Shown here: one piece after another, positions 33,888-48,176 of the stretch
How the letters are laid out: every line of letters starts with the position of its first letter
Position numbering within the stretch: position 1 is the first letter of the stretch
Source: Sphingomonas morindae
Lineage (GTDB): Bacteria; Pseudomonadota; Alphaproteobacteria; Sphingomonadales; Sphingomonadaceae
Length of the DNA stretch: 64,000 bases
Reading direction: 5' to 3'
NCBI RefSeq assembly: GCF_023822065.1
Contig: NZ_CP084930.1
Span: 2,000,001-2,064,000, forward strand
The notes under the pieces: model-generated
What the model was told of the DNA's origin: nothing
What the model saw: only the letters and a program-made list of their open reading frames with translations
Databases searched by the model: none
Made by a program: the position numbers and the translations under genes

Positions 33888-35033
33888 CTATTCCGCCGCG
33901 ACGACGTGGCGCTTGGCGTTGGGCTTTTCGGCGCGGATACGCGCCAGCTCGCGCTCGACATGGCTGGTATAGGTTTCCACCGCCGGGCGCGCGCCGGCGA
34001 GCGCGAAGTCCGGCGCGAACGCACCCTCGGTGCGCACCCCGCGCATCGCCAGCTTGGCGAGCTTGAGCGGATGCTTGATGGCATCGGCGGCGGCCGTGCC
34101 CTCGAAGCCGCAATGCACCATGCAATCGGCGCATTTCTCGTACTTGCCGACGCCATAGGCGTCCCAGTCGGTCTCTTCCATCAGCTCGGCGAAGGTCTTG
34201 GCATAGCCTTCGTTGAGCAGATAGCAGGGCCGCTGCCAGCCAAAGATGTTGCGCAGCGGCATCGACCAGGGCGTGCACTGATATTGCTGGTTGCCCGCGA
34301 GGAAATCGAGGAACAGCGGCGAATTGGTGAAGTGCCAGCGCTTGGCGCCCGCGCCCTTGGCGAACACGTCGCGGAAGAATTGCTTGGTCCGCTCGCGGTT
34401 GAGGAAATGCTCCTGATCGGGCGCGCGCTCATAGGCATAGCCGGGCGAGATGGTGATCTCGACGTCGCGGCGCTCCATTTCGTCGAAAAAGGCGGCCAGC
34501 CGATCCGAATCGGCGCCGTCGAACACGGTGCAATTGACCTGGACGCGGAAGCCCTTGGACTTGGCCAGCTCGATCGCCTCGATGGCGACCTCATAGACCC
34601 CGTCCTGGCTCACCGCCTTGTCGTGCATCGCCTTGTCGCCATCGAGATGGATCGACCAGGTGAAGAAGGGGTGGGGCCGGTAGTCGTCGATCTTCTTCTT
34701 CAGCAACAGGGCGTTGGTGCAGAGGATCACGAATTTCTTCTTGGCCAGATAGCCCTGCACGATCTCCGGCATCTCGCGATGCAGCAGCGGCTCGCCGCCG
34801 GCGATCGACACCGCCGGGGCGCCGCATTCGTCGATCGCGTCCATGCATTGCTGGACCGACAGGCGCTGGTTCAGGATCTCGCCCGGATAATCGATCTTGC
34901 CGCAGCCCTTGCACGCGAGATTGCAGCGGAACAGCGGCTCCAGCATCAGCACCAGCGGATATTTCTTGCCGGAGAGCTGGCGCTTGACGGTGTAGCCGCC
35001 GATGCGGGCGGTGACGGCGAGGGGCAGACCCAT
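33888..35033 (-). CDS. hpnH: Adenosylhopane synthase, radical SAM HpnH
   Basis: A 381-residue radical SAM enzyme. The cluster motif is CNLACKGC (CxxxCxxC) near residue 37, followed by SIAGGEPLLH; a second cysteine group near the C terminus (KYEKCADCMVHCGFEG) is typical of HpnH. Family knowledge: it attaches the 5'-deoxyadenosyl group to diploptene, giving adenosylhopane, the first side-chain step. Start ATG 35033 has AAGGAGAAG upstream. It lies downstream of ispH on the same strand, gap 16 bases, so isoprenoid supply and hopanoid extension are co-transcribed. Confidence 0.95.
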   Translation of the reverse strand: MGLPLAVTARIGGYTVKRQLSGKKYPLVLMLEPLFRCNLACKGCGKIDYPGEILNQRLSVQQCMDAIDECGAPAVSIAGGEPLLHREMPEIVQGYLAKKKFVILCTNALLLKKKIDDYRPHPFFTWSIHLDGDKAMHDKAVSQDGVYEVAIEAIELAKSKGFRVQVNCTVFDGADSDRLAAFFDEMERRDVEITISPGYAYERAPDQEHFLNRERTKQFFRDVFAKGAGAKRWHFTNSPLFLDFLAGNQQYQCTPWSMPLRNIFGWQRPCYLLNEGYAKTFAELMEETDWDAYGVGKYEKCADCMVHCGFEGTAAADAIKHPLKLAKLAMRGVRTEGAFAPDFALAGARPAVETYTSHVERELARIRAEKPNAKRHVVAAE

Positions 35034-35049
35034 GAACTTCTCCTTGTGC

Positions 35050-36000
35050 TTACGCCGCGGCCGGACGCGGCGTGAGCCGGTCGAGCGCCGGCGGGAGCCG
35101 GAATTGCAGCGTCTCCTCGATCCCGTCGAGCGGGGAGACGGTGACGGGGGAAATGGCGGCGATCGCCTGAATGACGGATTGCACCAGCTCCTCGGGCGCC
35201 GAGGCGCCGGCGGTGAGGCCGACGGTGGTGACGCCGGCGAGCCAGGCCGGATCGAGTCCGGCCCCGTCCTCGATCAGATAGCTCGGCCGCCCCATCTCCT
35301 CGCCGATCTCGCGCAGCCGGCGCGAGTTGGACGAATTGGGGCTGCCGACCACGAGCAGCAGGTCCGCGCGCTCGCACAGCGCGCGGGCGGCCATCTGGCG
35401 GTTCTGCGTCGCATAGCAGATGTCGGACGTGTCGGGCCCGGTGAGATGGACGAAGCGCGCCTTGAGCGCGGCGATGATGGCGCGGGTATCGTCCACCGCC
35501 AGCGTCGTCTGGGTGACATAGGCGACCCGCGCATCGTCGGCGATCGGCAGGGCGGCGACCTCCTCGGGCGTGCCGACGAGATGCACCTCGCCGTCGATCT
35601 GGCCCAGCGTGCCCTCCACTTCGGGGTGGCCGGCATGGCCGATCAGCACCAGCACATGCCCGTTCTTCACATATTTGCGGCCCTGAACATGGACCTTGGT
35701 GACGAGCGGGCAGGTGGCGTCGATCACCGGCAGGTGCCGTTCGCGCGCGACGCGCTCGACCTCGCGCGAGACGCCGTGCGCCGAGAAGACGGTGACGGCG
35801 CCGGCCGGCACCTCGTCCAGCTCCTCGACGAACACCGCGCCCTTGGCCTTGAGCGTGTCCACGACATGGCGGTTATGAACGATTTCGTGTCGCACGAACA
35901 CCGGCGCGCCCACCTTGTCGAGCGCGCGGTCAACGATATCGATAGCCCGGATCACGCCCGCGCAAAAACCGCGGGGCTGGGCGAGAAGCACCTGGATCAT
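35050..36000 (-). CDS. ispH: 4-hydroxy-3-methylbut-2-enyl diphosphate reductase IspH
   Basis: A 316-residue iron-sulfur enzyme, the last step of the MEP isoprenoid pathway, producing IPP and DMAPP. Cluster cysteines are in [15 protein letters not shown] and [11 protein letters not shown]; the conserved IVHNRHVV and SAHGV motifs are present. ATG 36000 is preferred over ATG 36015, because GGGAG lies five bases before it. Placed in front of hpnH in one leftward unit; in many hopanoid producers it is found beside the hpn genes, where it supplies their precursor. Confidence 0.97.
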   Translation of the reverse strand: MIQVLLAQPRGFCAGVIRAIDIVDRALDKVGAPVFVRHEIVHNRHVVDTLKAKGAVFVEELDEVPAGAVTVFSAHGVSREVERVARERHLPVIDATCPLVTKVHVQGRKYVKNGHVLVLIGHAGHPEVEGTLGQIDGEVHLVGTPEEVAALPIADDARVAYVTQTTLAVDDTRAIIAALKARFVHLTGPDTSDICYATQNRQMAARALCERADLLLVVGSPNSSNSRRLREIGEEMGRPSYLIEDGAGLDPAWLAGVTTVGLTAGASAPEELVQSVIQAIAAISPVTVSPLDGIEETLQFRLPPALDRLTPRPAAA

Positions 36001-36056
36001 CGGGTCTCCCTGCATTGCAACACGCGCCTATAGAGCGATGACGGAGCTTACGGAAG

Positions 36057-36070
36057 TGACAGCCGTGTCA
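36057..36070. promoter_or_regulatory. Inverted repeat in the ispH / hpnM divergent gap
   Basis: TGACA-GCCG-TGTCA is a perfect 5-bp dyad with a 4-base centre, lying in the 198-base gap between divergent ispH and hpnM. It could be an operator for either unit. No regulator is assigned. Confidence 0.35.
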
Positions 36071-36198
36071 TGCCCGGAGCCGTTTCAAGCCGCTATGTCG
36101 CGCCGGAGCCGCCGGTGCGCCAGCCTCGGTTAAGCCAATGCTGCTATTCTGGGGACGATGCGTTAACCGTGCAACAGTTCAGTCATCGAGGAAATCCC

Positions 36199-36759
36199 TT
36201 GGCTCGTTCGTTTCTTCCGTGCGGCGCTGCGCTGGCGCTGCTTGCCGTGCCGACGCTCGTCGCGGCCCAGTCCGGGCCGGTCGCCGCTGTCACCAGCTAT
36301 AATGCGGGCATCAACGCGATCGAGACGGGCGGCGGCGGCCTCGCCCAGCGCGCCGACAAGTTCGAGGCGCTGGTCCGCCGCACCTATGATATGCCGGCGA
36401 TCGCGGCGCTGGTGGTCGGCCCGGGCTGGGCGCAGGCCTCGGCGGCGGACAAGAGCCGCGCCATCGCCGCGCTCACGCGCCATTCGGCCGTGTCGCTCGC
36501 CAAGAATTTCAAGGGGCCGACGGCGACCGCCTTCACCGTCTCCCCGCAGCCGATCCAGCGCGGCGGCAGCGCGATCGTCCGCGTCACCGTCGACAAGACC
36601 GTGCTCTTCTACCGCATGCGCGGCGACAAGATCATCGATGTGATCGCCGATGGCGTGAGCCAGCTCGCGCTCCAGCGCGCCGATCTCGCCGGCACGGTCG
36701 CCTCGGGCGGCATCGCGGCGATGGTGAAGAAGCTCGGCCAGCTCGACACCGTCTCCTGA
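36199..36759 (+). CDS. hpnM: HpnM, MlaC/Ttg2D-like periplasmic protein
   Basis: A 186-residue protein with a signal peptide of about 23 residues (FLPCGAALALLAVPTLVAAQ). The mature part, including KFEALVRRTYDMPAIAALVVG and VLFYRMRGDKIIDVIADGVS, fits the MlaC/Ttg2D/HpnM family of periplasmic lipid-binding proteins. Family knowledge: HpnM is associated with hopanoid or phospholipid transport to the outer membrane. The start is TTG 36199 with AGGAAA about six bases upstream; earlier frame positions would place the signal peptide inside a longer, poorly supported N terminus. Single gene, divergent from ispH. Confidence 0.9.
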   Translation: MARSFLPCGAALALLAVPTLVAAQSGPVAAVTSYNAGINAIETGGGGLAQRADKFEALVRRTYDMPAIAALVVGPGWAQASAADKSRAIAALTRHSAVSLAKNFKGPTATAFTVSPQPIQRGGSAIVRVTVDKTVLFYRMRGDKIIDVIADGVSQLALQRADLAGTVASGGIAAMVKKLGQLDTVS

Positions 36760-36772
36760 GCCGGAGCGGCGC

Positions 36773-37219
36773 TCAGGGCAGGCTGCGCACCCGGAAGGCG
36801 AGGCGCTGGGGCGTGGTGCCATGGTCGAAGGCCGCATCGGCGAAATGTGGCGGCCCGAAATGCACCGGCGCATCGTTGGAGAAGCCGACCCGCTCGGTGG
36901 GAATGCCCAGGAAGTTGCGGTCGGTGCGGCCATTGCCGTTCTTGTCGTGATAGGCCTGGGCGGCGTAGCGACCGGGCGGCACCGCCGGCACGGTGACATA
37001 GGTGGTGCCCGCCACCGCCGGGGCTTCGGCCATATAGGGGCAGTCGTCGGTCACGAACTTGGCTTCGGGGCAGATATCGACATGGACCCGGCCCTGCGCG
37101 CTCGGCACGTTGGAGACCGCTACGATAATCGGCGCGGCCGGACCCGGCGGCGCGAAGGCGGCGAGCGGGCCGGCGAGGCCGGCAAGAGCGAGCAGGCGCG
37201 CGGGGCGGGACAGGATCAT
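36773..37219 (-). CDS. DUF2141 family periplasmic protein
   Basis: A 148-residue protein with a signal peptide (LLALAGLAGPLAAFA) and the DUF2141 pattern: GRVHVDICPEAKF, VPPGRYAAQAYHDKNGNGRTDRNFLGIPTERVGFSND. The DKNGNGRTD loop looks calcium-binding. Function of the family is unknown; such proteins are common in sphingomonads. ATG 37219 overlaps the MFS gene stop, so the two are co-translated. The hpnM stop is only 13 bases away, convergent. Confidence 0.85.
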   Translation of the reverse strand: MILSRPARLLALAGLAGPLAAFAPPGPAAPIIVAVSNVPSAQGRVHVDICPEAKFVTDDCPYMAEAPAVAGTTYVTVPAVPPGRYAAQAYHDKNGNGRTDRNFLGIPTERVGFSNDAPVHFGPPHFADAAFDHGTTPQRLAFRVRSLP

Positions 37220-38403
37220 CGACGAAACTCCGTGAGGAAGAGCAGCCCGGTCGCCACCGCCAGCGCGGTGCCGGCGGCCATGGCGCCCCACCAGCCGCCC
37301 GCCTGATAGGTGGTGGTGGCGATCGCCGATCCGGTGGCGCCGAGCAGGAACATCACCGTCATATAGGCGGCGTTGATCCGGCCGCGCGCCTCGCCCGGCA
37401 GGCTGTAGATCACGCGCTGGCCGAGCACCTGGTTGAGCTGGGTGGCGCCGTCCAGCGTCAGCGCGAACAGGATCACGCCGGCCAGGCTGTGCCACGCCGC
37501 CGCCGCGCCGGAGAGCAGGCAGGAGAGGATCAGGATCAGAATGGCCGCGCCCGTGCCGGCGCGGACATGGCCGCGATCGCCCAGGCGGCCGGCATAGGGC
37601 GCCACCAGCGCGCCCGCCGCGCCCGCCAGGCCGAACAGCGCGATGCCCTTCTGGCCCATGCCGAAGCGCGCCGCGAGCATCAGCGGCGCCGAGGTCCAGA
37701 ACAGGTTGAAGATCGCGAAGATCAGCCCCTGATAGGCGGCCCGGCGGCGCAGCGCCGGCTCGCGGCGCACGATCGTGACGAGCGAGCGCAGCATCGCGCC
37801 ATAGGGCGGACCGGGCGGCGGCGCGCGGCGCGGCAGGGTGCGCGCCATCCAGGCGGCGAGCAGCAGCATCGCCGCCGCCGACAGCCAGAAGATCGCGCGC
37901 CACCCCGCCAGGCTGGCGACGAAGCTCGCCGCCGGGCGCGCCAGCATTATGCCGGTGAGCAGGCCGGCCATGACATTGCCCACCGTCTGCCCGCGCCGCT
38001 CGGGCGCGGCGAGCGAGGCGGCATAGGGCACCACGATCTGCGCGCCGGACGAGAGCAGCCCCGCCGCCACGGTCGCGACGAGGAAGCTCCACGGCCCCTG
38101 GCTGGCGGCGACTCCGGCAAGCGCCAGCGCCGAGGCGGCGCAGCCGGTGACGATGAGGCGCCTGTTCTCCACCAGATCGGCCAGCGGCACCAGCAGCACC
38201 AGCCCGGCGGCATAGCCGAGCTGGGTGAGCGTGACGATCAGCCCCGCCATGCCGGCGCGCAGCCCGAGCGCCGGCGCGATGAGCGCGATCAGCGGCTGGG
38301 CGTAATAGATGTTCGCCACCATCGCCCCGCAGGCGAGCGCGCAGGCGAAGCTTGCCGCCGGGGCGAGCCCGGCGGGACGGCTTTCGGAACGGACCATGGT
38401 CAT
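37216..38403 (-). CDS. MFS transporter
   Basis: A 395-residue protein with twelve hydrophobic segments, the 12-helix major facilitator layout. After helix 2 the sequence VPLADLVENRRLIVTG matches the conserved loop-2 motif of the family, and GRLGDRGHVRAGTG repeats it in the second half. Such proteins export drugs or small metabolites; the substrate cannot be read. It follows the hybrid kinase gene on the same strand after 55 bases and overlaps the DUF2141 gene, so these may be one unit at the end of the glgC-glgA group. Confidence 0.88.
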   Translation of the reverse strand: MTMVRSESRPAGLAPAASFACALACGAMVANIYYAQPLIALIAPALGLRAGMAGLIVTLTQLGYAAGLVLLVPLADLVENRRLIVTGCAASALALAGVAASQGPWSFLVATVAAGLLSSGAQIVVPYAASLAAPERRGQTVGNVMAGLLTGIMLARPAASFVASLAGWRAIFWLSAAAMLLLAAWMARTLPRRAPPPGPPYGAMLRSLVTIVRREPALRRRAAYQGLIFAIFNLFWTSAPLMLAARFGMGQKGIALFGLAGAAGALVAPYAGRLGDRGHVRAGTGAAILILILSCLLSGAAAAWHSLAGVILFALTLDGATQLNQVLGQRVIYSLPGEARGRINAAYMTVMFLLGATGSAIATTTYQAGGWWGAMAAGTALAVATGLLFLTEFRR

Positions 38404-38458
38404 CGCCGCGCCTCATGGCGGCGCGGGGCGGGATGCGCAATCGCCATCGCGTGCGCGG

Positions 38459-41062
<2,604 letters not shown>

Positions 41063-41085
41063 GGCGGGCTCGCGACGCGGCCATG

Positions 41086-42552
41086 TCAGCCGGGCGTGCC
41101 GGCCAGCCGCCGGTACAGCGCGGCATAGGCCGCCGCCGAGCGCGTCCACGACACGTCCGCGCGCATCGCATTGGCCTGGATGCGATCCCAGGCGGGCCGG
41201 TCGGCGAACAGGGCGAAGGCGCGGGCCAGCGCGGCGGCGAAGGCGGGCCGCTCGACCGGGGCGAATTGCAGCCCCGTCGCCACCTCCGCCGCGAGCGCGG
41301 CCGGATTGGCGTCGATCACCGTGTCGGCGAGGCCGCCGGTGCGCGCCACCAGCGGCACCGCGCCATAGCGCAGCGCGCACATCTGGGTGAGGCCGCAGGG
41401 TTCGAAGCGCGAGGGCACCAGCAGCACGTCCGCCCCGGCCTGGAGCAGATGGGCGCGCGCCTCGTCATAGCCGATCCGGACCGACACGCGATCGGGGCGT
41501 GCCTCGGCGGCGGCGCGGAATCCTTGTTCGAGCCCCGGCTCGCCGCTGCCGAGCAGCACCAGCCGGCCGCCCCGCGCGAGCAGATCGGGCAGCAGCTCGA
41601 GCAGCAGGTCGAGCCCCTTCTGCCAGGTGAGCCGGCTCACCACGCCGAACACGGGCCCCGCATCCGCCGGGTCGAACCCGGCATCGGCGAGCAGCGCGCG
41701 CCGCGCCGCGGCGCGCCCCTCGCGCTGGTGCGCGCTGAACGGGCGCGGCAGCAGCGGATCCTGCGCCGGATCCCAGATCGCGGTGTCGATGCCGTTCAAT
41801 ATGCCGGTCAACTCGCCCGCCGCCGCGCGTCCGGCGAGCAGCCCGCCCAGCCCCATGCCGCCCGCCTCGCTGGCGATCTCTTCGGCATAGCTGGGCGACA
41901 CGGTGGTGATGTGGCTGGCGAAGCGGAGCCCGGCCTTGAGGAAGCCGAGATCGCCGTAATATTCCACCCCGTGGATCGTCATCGCCGCCTCGGGCAGCTC
42001 CAGCCCGTGGCGCTGGTCCGCCGGAAAGCGGCCTTGGAAGGCGAGATTGTGCACGGTCAGCAGGCTCGGCACGGCGATGCCGCGATAATGGAGATAGGCC
42101 GGTGCCAGCGCCGCCTGCCAATCATGCGCATGGATCAGCCGGGGTCGGAATTGCGGGATCACCCCTTCGGCGATCCGCGCCGCCGCCAGCGCCAGCGCGG
42201 CGAAGCGGCGCGCATTGTCCGGCCAGTCGCGGCCCTCGCCATCGGCATAGGGGCTGCCGGGCCGGTCGTAGAGATGCGGCGCGTCCAGCACGAGCAGATC
42301 GAGGCCATGGGCATGGCCGGCGATCAGCGTGGCGGGATCGCCCAGCAGATCGAGCGTGGCGAGCGCGCGGCTCTCGGCCAGCGCGCCCAGCACCGCCGGA
42401 TAGCCGGGCACCAGCGACACCATCTCCACGCCATGCCCCGCCATCGCCGCCGGCAGCGCGCCGGCGACATCGGCGAGGCCGCCGGTCTTGATGAGCGGAT
42501 AGAGTTCCGACGCGACCGAGAGGACGGGCAGGTGCGCCGTCTCGCCGCTCAC
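41086..42552 (-). CDS. glgA: Glycogen synthase GlgA
   Basis: A 488-residue GT5 enzyme that extends glycogen from ADP-glucose. The N-terminal [13 protein letters not shown] is the ADP-glucose motif; [18 protein letters not shown] and [20 protein letters not shown] with RTGGLADTV form the C-terminal lobe. The GTG start at 42552 overlaps the glgC stop (GTGA), coupling the pair; the frame open further upstream lies within glgC. Cytoplasmic. Confidence 0.97.
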   Translation of the reverse strand: MSGETAHLPVLSVASELYPLIKTGGLADVAGALPAAMAGHGVEMVSLVPGYPAVLGALAESRALATLDLLGDPATLIAGHAHGLDLLVLDAPHLYDRPGSPYADGEGRDWPDNARRFAALALAAARIAEGVIPQFRPRLIHAHDWQAALAPAYLHYRGIAVPSLLTVHNLAFQGRFPADQRHGLELPEAAMTIHGVEYYGDLGFLKAGLRFASHITTVSPSYAEEIASEAGGMGLGGLLAGRAAAGELTGILNGIDTAIWDPAQDPLLPRPFSAHQREGRAAARRALLADAGFDPADAGPVFGVVSRLTWQKGLDLLLELLPDLLARGGRLVLLGSGEPGLEQGFRAAAEARPDRVSVRIGYDEARAHLLQAGADVLLVPSRFEPCGLTQMCALRYGAVPLVARTGGLADTVIDANPAALAAEVATGLQFAPVERPAFAAALARAFALFADRPAWDRIQANAMRADVSWTRSAAAYAALYRRLAGTPG

Positions 42553-43811
42553 AGCCTGGCGATCATGTCGGCGGTGATGAGGCATACGCCATTGTCGGTG
42601 CGGCGGAAGCGGGCGGCATCGGCGGCGGGATCCTCGCCCACCACGAGCCCGTCGGGGATCTGCACCCCGCGATCGATGATGACGTTGCGCAAGCGGCTGT
42701 TCCGTCCGATGTCCACGCGCGGCATGATAACCGCGTTCGCGATGTCGCAATAGCTGTTGACGCGCACACCGGTGAACAACAGGCTGCCCTTGATCTGCGA
42801 GCCCGAGACGATGCAATCGCCCGACACAAGGCTGGAAATGGCCTGGCCGCGGCGTCCGGCCTCGTCGTGTACGAATTTGGCCGGCGCGGTCATTTCGCTG
42901 TAGGTCCAGATCGGCCAGTCGCGATCGTAGAGATCGAGATCGGGGACCACCGTGGTCAGATCCAGATTGGCCGAAAAATAGGCGTCGAGCGTGCCGACAT
43001 CGCGCCAATAGGGCTCGGATTCGGGCCCGGAGCGCAGCGCCGAGCGATGGAAGGGGTGCGCGAAGGCGCGGCCGCCCTTGACCAGGCTGGGGATGATGTC
43101 GTGCCCGAAATCATGGCTGCTGTTCGGATCGTTCGCATCCTCGGCGAGGCGCTCGAACAGGAAATCCGTGTTGAACACGTAGATGCCCATGCTCGCCAGG
43201 GCAAAGCCCGGCTTGCCCGGTATTTCGGGCGGATTTTTGGGCTTCTCGAGAAAGTCGACGATGCGGTCCTGGCCGTCGACATGCATGACGCCGAAGCTCG
43301 ATGCCTCGCCGATCGGCACCTCGACGCAACCCACCGTCACGTCGGCGCCGTTCTCGCAATGCTCCTCGAGCATCACGCCGTAATCCTGCTTGTACACATG
43401 GTCGCCCGCAAGGATGACGATGTATTTGGGCGCGTAGCTCGAAATGATGTCGATGTTCTGGTACACGGCATCGGCCGTGCCCTGATACCAATTGTCTTCC
43501 GAGATGCGCTGGCTCGCCGGCAGGATGTCGAAGCTTTCGTTGCGCTCCGGCCGGAAAAAGGCCCAGCCATATTGCAGGTGCTTGATAAGGCTGTGCGCCT
43601 TATATTGGGTGGCGACACCGATGCGGCGAATGCCCGAATTCAGCGCGTTCGACAGAGCGAAGTCGATGATGCGCGTCTTGCCGCCGAAGAACACCGCCGG
43701 CTTGGCGCGTCGGTCGGTCAGTTCCATCAGCCGGCTGCCTCGCCCCCCGGCGAGGACGAAGGCCATGGCCTGCCGTGTGATAAGACCGCTCAACGTCGCG
43801 CTTGGTGCCAT
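42549..43811 (-). CDS. glgC: Glucose-1-phosphate adenylyltransferase GlgC
   Basis: A 420-residue ADP-glucose pyrophosphorylase, the control point of glycogen synthesis. [13 protein letters not shown] with the following [21 protein letters not shown] is the catalytic signature, and the C-terminal [22 protein letters not shown] is the left-handed beta-helix. Start ATG 43811 has GGGAGG about ten bases upstream; a longer frame to 43892 has no ribosome site. Overlaps glgA. Allosteric control is family knowledge, not visible here. Confidence 0.97.
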   Translation of the reverse strand: MAPSATLSGLITRQAMAFVLAGGRGSRLMELTDRRAKPAVFFGGKTRIIDFALSNALNSGIRRIGVATQYKAHSLIKHLQYGWAFFRPERNESFDILPASQRISEDNWYQGTADAVYQNIDIISSYAPKYIVILAGDHVYKQDYGVMLEEHCENGADVTVGCVEVPIGEASSFGVMHVDGQDRIVDFLEKPKNPPEIPGKPGFALASMGIYVFNTDFLFERLAEDANDPNSSHDFGHDIIPSLVKGGRAFAHPFHRSALRSGPESEPYWRDVGTLDAYFSANLDLTTVVPDLDLYDRDWPIWTYSEMTAPAKFVHDEAGRRGQAISSLVSGDCIVSGSQIKGSLLFTGVRVNSYCDIANAVIMPRVDIGRNSRLRNVIIDRGVQIPDGLVVGEDPAADAARFRRTDNGVCLITADMIARL

Positions 43812-43941
43812 AAACCTGCCTCCCCTGTTCGTCCGTGCGTAAGTCCGCGTACCGGACAAGGTTCCGTGGCGCGCGAAAGATTGGTGCGGCACCGAAGCGA
43901 TGCTGCGACGTTGGCACCGGCGAGATCTGGGGAGACCATCG
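43812..43941. promoter_or_regulatory. Divergent promoter region glgC / glgB
   Basis: A 130-base gap between divergent glgC and glgB must carry both promoters. Besides the two ribosome sites (GGGAGG for glgC, GGGGAG for glgB), no reliable -35/-10 pair was recognised. Confidence 0.45.
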
Positions 43942-46082
43942 TTGCCGCAACTTATGTTTGAAGAGTGGCGGGCCGATCCGTTCGCCTTTCTGGGCCCGCA
44001 CGAGGGGCTGGTGCGCAGCTTCCAGCCGGGTGCAGACGGGGTCGATGCGATCCGGCCCGACGGCGCGGTGCTGTCGCCGCTGCGCGAGGTTTCGCCCGGG
44101 CTGTTCGAGGGGCCGGTCGCGGGCGACTATCGGCTGCGCATCCGCTGGCCGGGCGCGGTGCAGGACACCGACGATCCCTACCGCTTCGGCCCGCTGCTGG
44201 GCGATACCGACATCTATCTCTTCAACGAGGGCCGCCACTGGCAGCTCGCCGACAAGATGGGCGCGTCGCCGGACGTGATCGAGGGCGTGGCGGGCGTGCG
44301 CTTCGCCGTCTGGGCGCCCAATGCGCGCGCGGTGTCGGTGATCGGCGGCTTCAACGGCTGGGACGGCCGCCGCCACCCGATGCGGCTGCGCCACGGCTCG
44401 GGCATCTGGGAGCTGTTCATCCCCGGGCTCGGCGCCGGCGAGGTCTATAAATATGAGGTGATTGGCGCGGATGGCGTGCGGCGCGAAAAGGCCGATCCGC
44501 TCGCCCGCGCCACCGAGATGCCGCCCGCCACCGGATCGATCGTGGCGCCGCCGCTGACGCATGGCTGGGGCGACGCCGATTGGATGGCCGGCCGCGCCGA
44601 GCGTCATCATGCCGGGGCGCCGATCAGCGTCTATGAGGTCCACGCCGCCTCGTGGAAACGCCCCTGGGATGGCGCGGGCGCGCATGACTGGGACGAGCTT
44701 GCCACCATGCTCATCCCCTATGTGCAGGAGATGGGCTTCACCCATGTCGAGCTGATGCCGATCATGGAGCATCCCTTCGGCGGCTCCTGGGGCTATCAGC
44801 CGCTCGGCCAGTTCGCGCCGTCCGCGCGCTTCGGCACCGCCGAGGGCTTCGCGCGCTTGGTCGATCGGCTGCACCAGGCCGAAATCGGCGTGCTGCTGGA
44901 CTGGGTGCCCGCGCACTTCCCGACCGACGCCCATGGCCTGGCGCTGTTCGACGGCACCCATCTCTACGAACATGCCGATCCGCGTGAAGGCTTCCACCAG
45001 GATTGGAACACGCTGATCTACAATCTCGGCCGCACCGAGGTGGCGGGTTTCCTGATCGCCAGCGGCCTGTGGTGGCTGGAGCGCTTCCATGTCGACGGGC
45101 TCCGCGTCGATGCCGTCGCGTCGATGCTGTATCGCGATTACAGCCGCCGCGAGGGCGAGTGGATTCCCAACATCCATGGCGGCCGGGAAAATCTGGAGAG
45201 CATCGCCTTTCTGCAGCGGCTCAACGAGGTGGTGCGCGAGCGCGCGCCCGGCGCCATCACCGTGGCGGAGGAATCCACCTCCTTTCCCGGGGTCACCCGC
45301 CCCGTCGCCGAAGGCGGGCTGGGCTTCGATTATAAATGGAACATGGGCTGGATGAACGACACGCTCCGCTTCATGGAGCGCGATCCGCTGTACCGGCCCT
45401 GGCATGGCGCCGATATCGGCTTCGGCCTCGTCTATGCCTTTTCGGAGCGCTTCATCCTGCCGCTCAGCCATGACGAGGTGGTGCATGGCAAGGGCGCGCT
45501 GATCGAGAAGATGCCGGGCGATCCCTGGCAGCGCCATGCCAACCTCCGCGCGCTCTACAGCCTGATGTGGATGCATCCCGGCAAGAAGCTGCTGTTCATG
45601 GGCGGCGAGATCGCGCAGCGCCGCGAATGGAGCCATGATCGCCAGCTCGATTGGGAGCTTCTGCAGGAAGAAGGGCCGGCGGGCGTGCAGCGGCTGCTGG
45701 CCGATCTCAACCGGCTCTACCGGAGCGAAGGCGCGCTGCATCACAGCGATGCGGACTCGCGCGGCTTCCGCTGGCTGATCGAGGGCGGCGACCATGGTTC
45801 GATCTTCGCCTTTGTGCGCCAGTCCGCCTATGGCGCCGCGCCGCTGATCGTGGCCGTCAACATGCTGCCAACGGTGATCGAGCGGGTGGTGCTGGGCGCC
45901 CCGGCGGCCGGCCGCTGGGCCGAAATCTTCAACAGCGACGCCGCGCTCTACGGCGGCGGGAACATCGGCAATGCGGGAACGGTTGTGACGACCGGCGATG
46001 CCGCTCAGGGCTTTGACCAGTCGCTCGCCGTCACCCTGCCACCACTCGGCGCCATCCTCCTGCGCTATGAAGGAACCGACGC

Positions 46083-46086
<4 letters not shown>
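43942..46086 (+). CDS. glgB: 1,4-alpha-glucan branching enzyme GlgB
   Basis: A 714-residue GH13 enzyme that makes the alpha-1,6 branches of glycogen. A carbohydrate-binding N-terminal domain (about residues 100-200, [20 protein letters not shown]) precedes the barrel. Nucleophile Asp390 lies in VDGLRVDAV, and the acid Glu443 in [16 protein letters not shown] is also typical. The start is TTG 43942, as GGGGAG lies seven bases before it; ATG 43954 lacks a ribosome site. First gene of the rightward glgB-glgX-treZ-malQ-treY operon, overlapping glgX. Confidence 0.97.
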
Positions 46087-48175
<2,089 letters not shown>

Positions 48176-48176
<1 letters not shown>

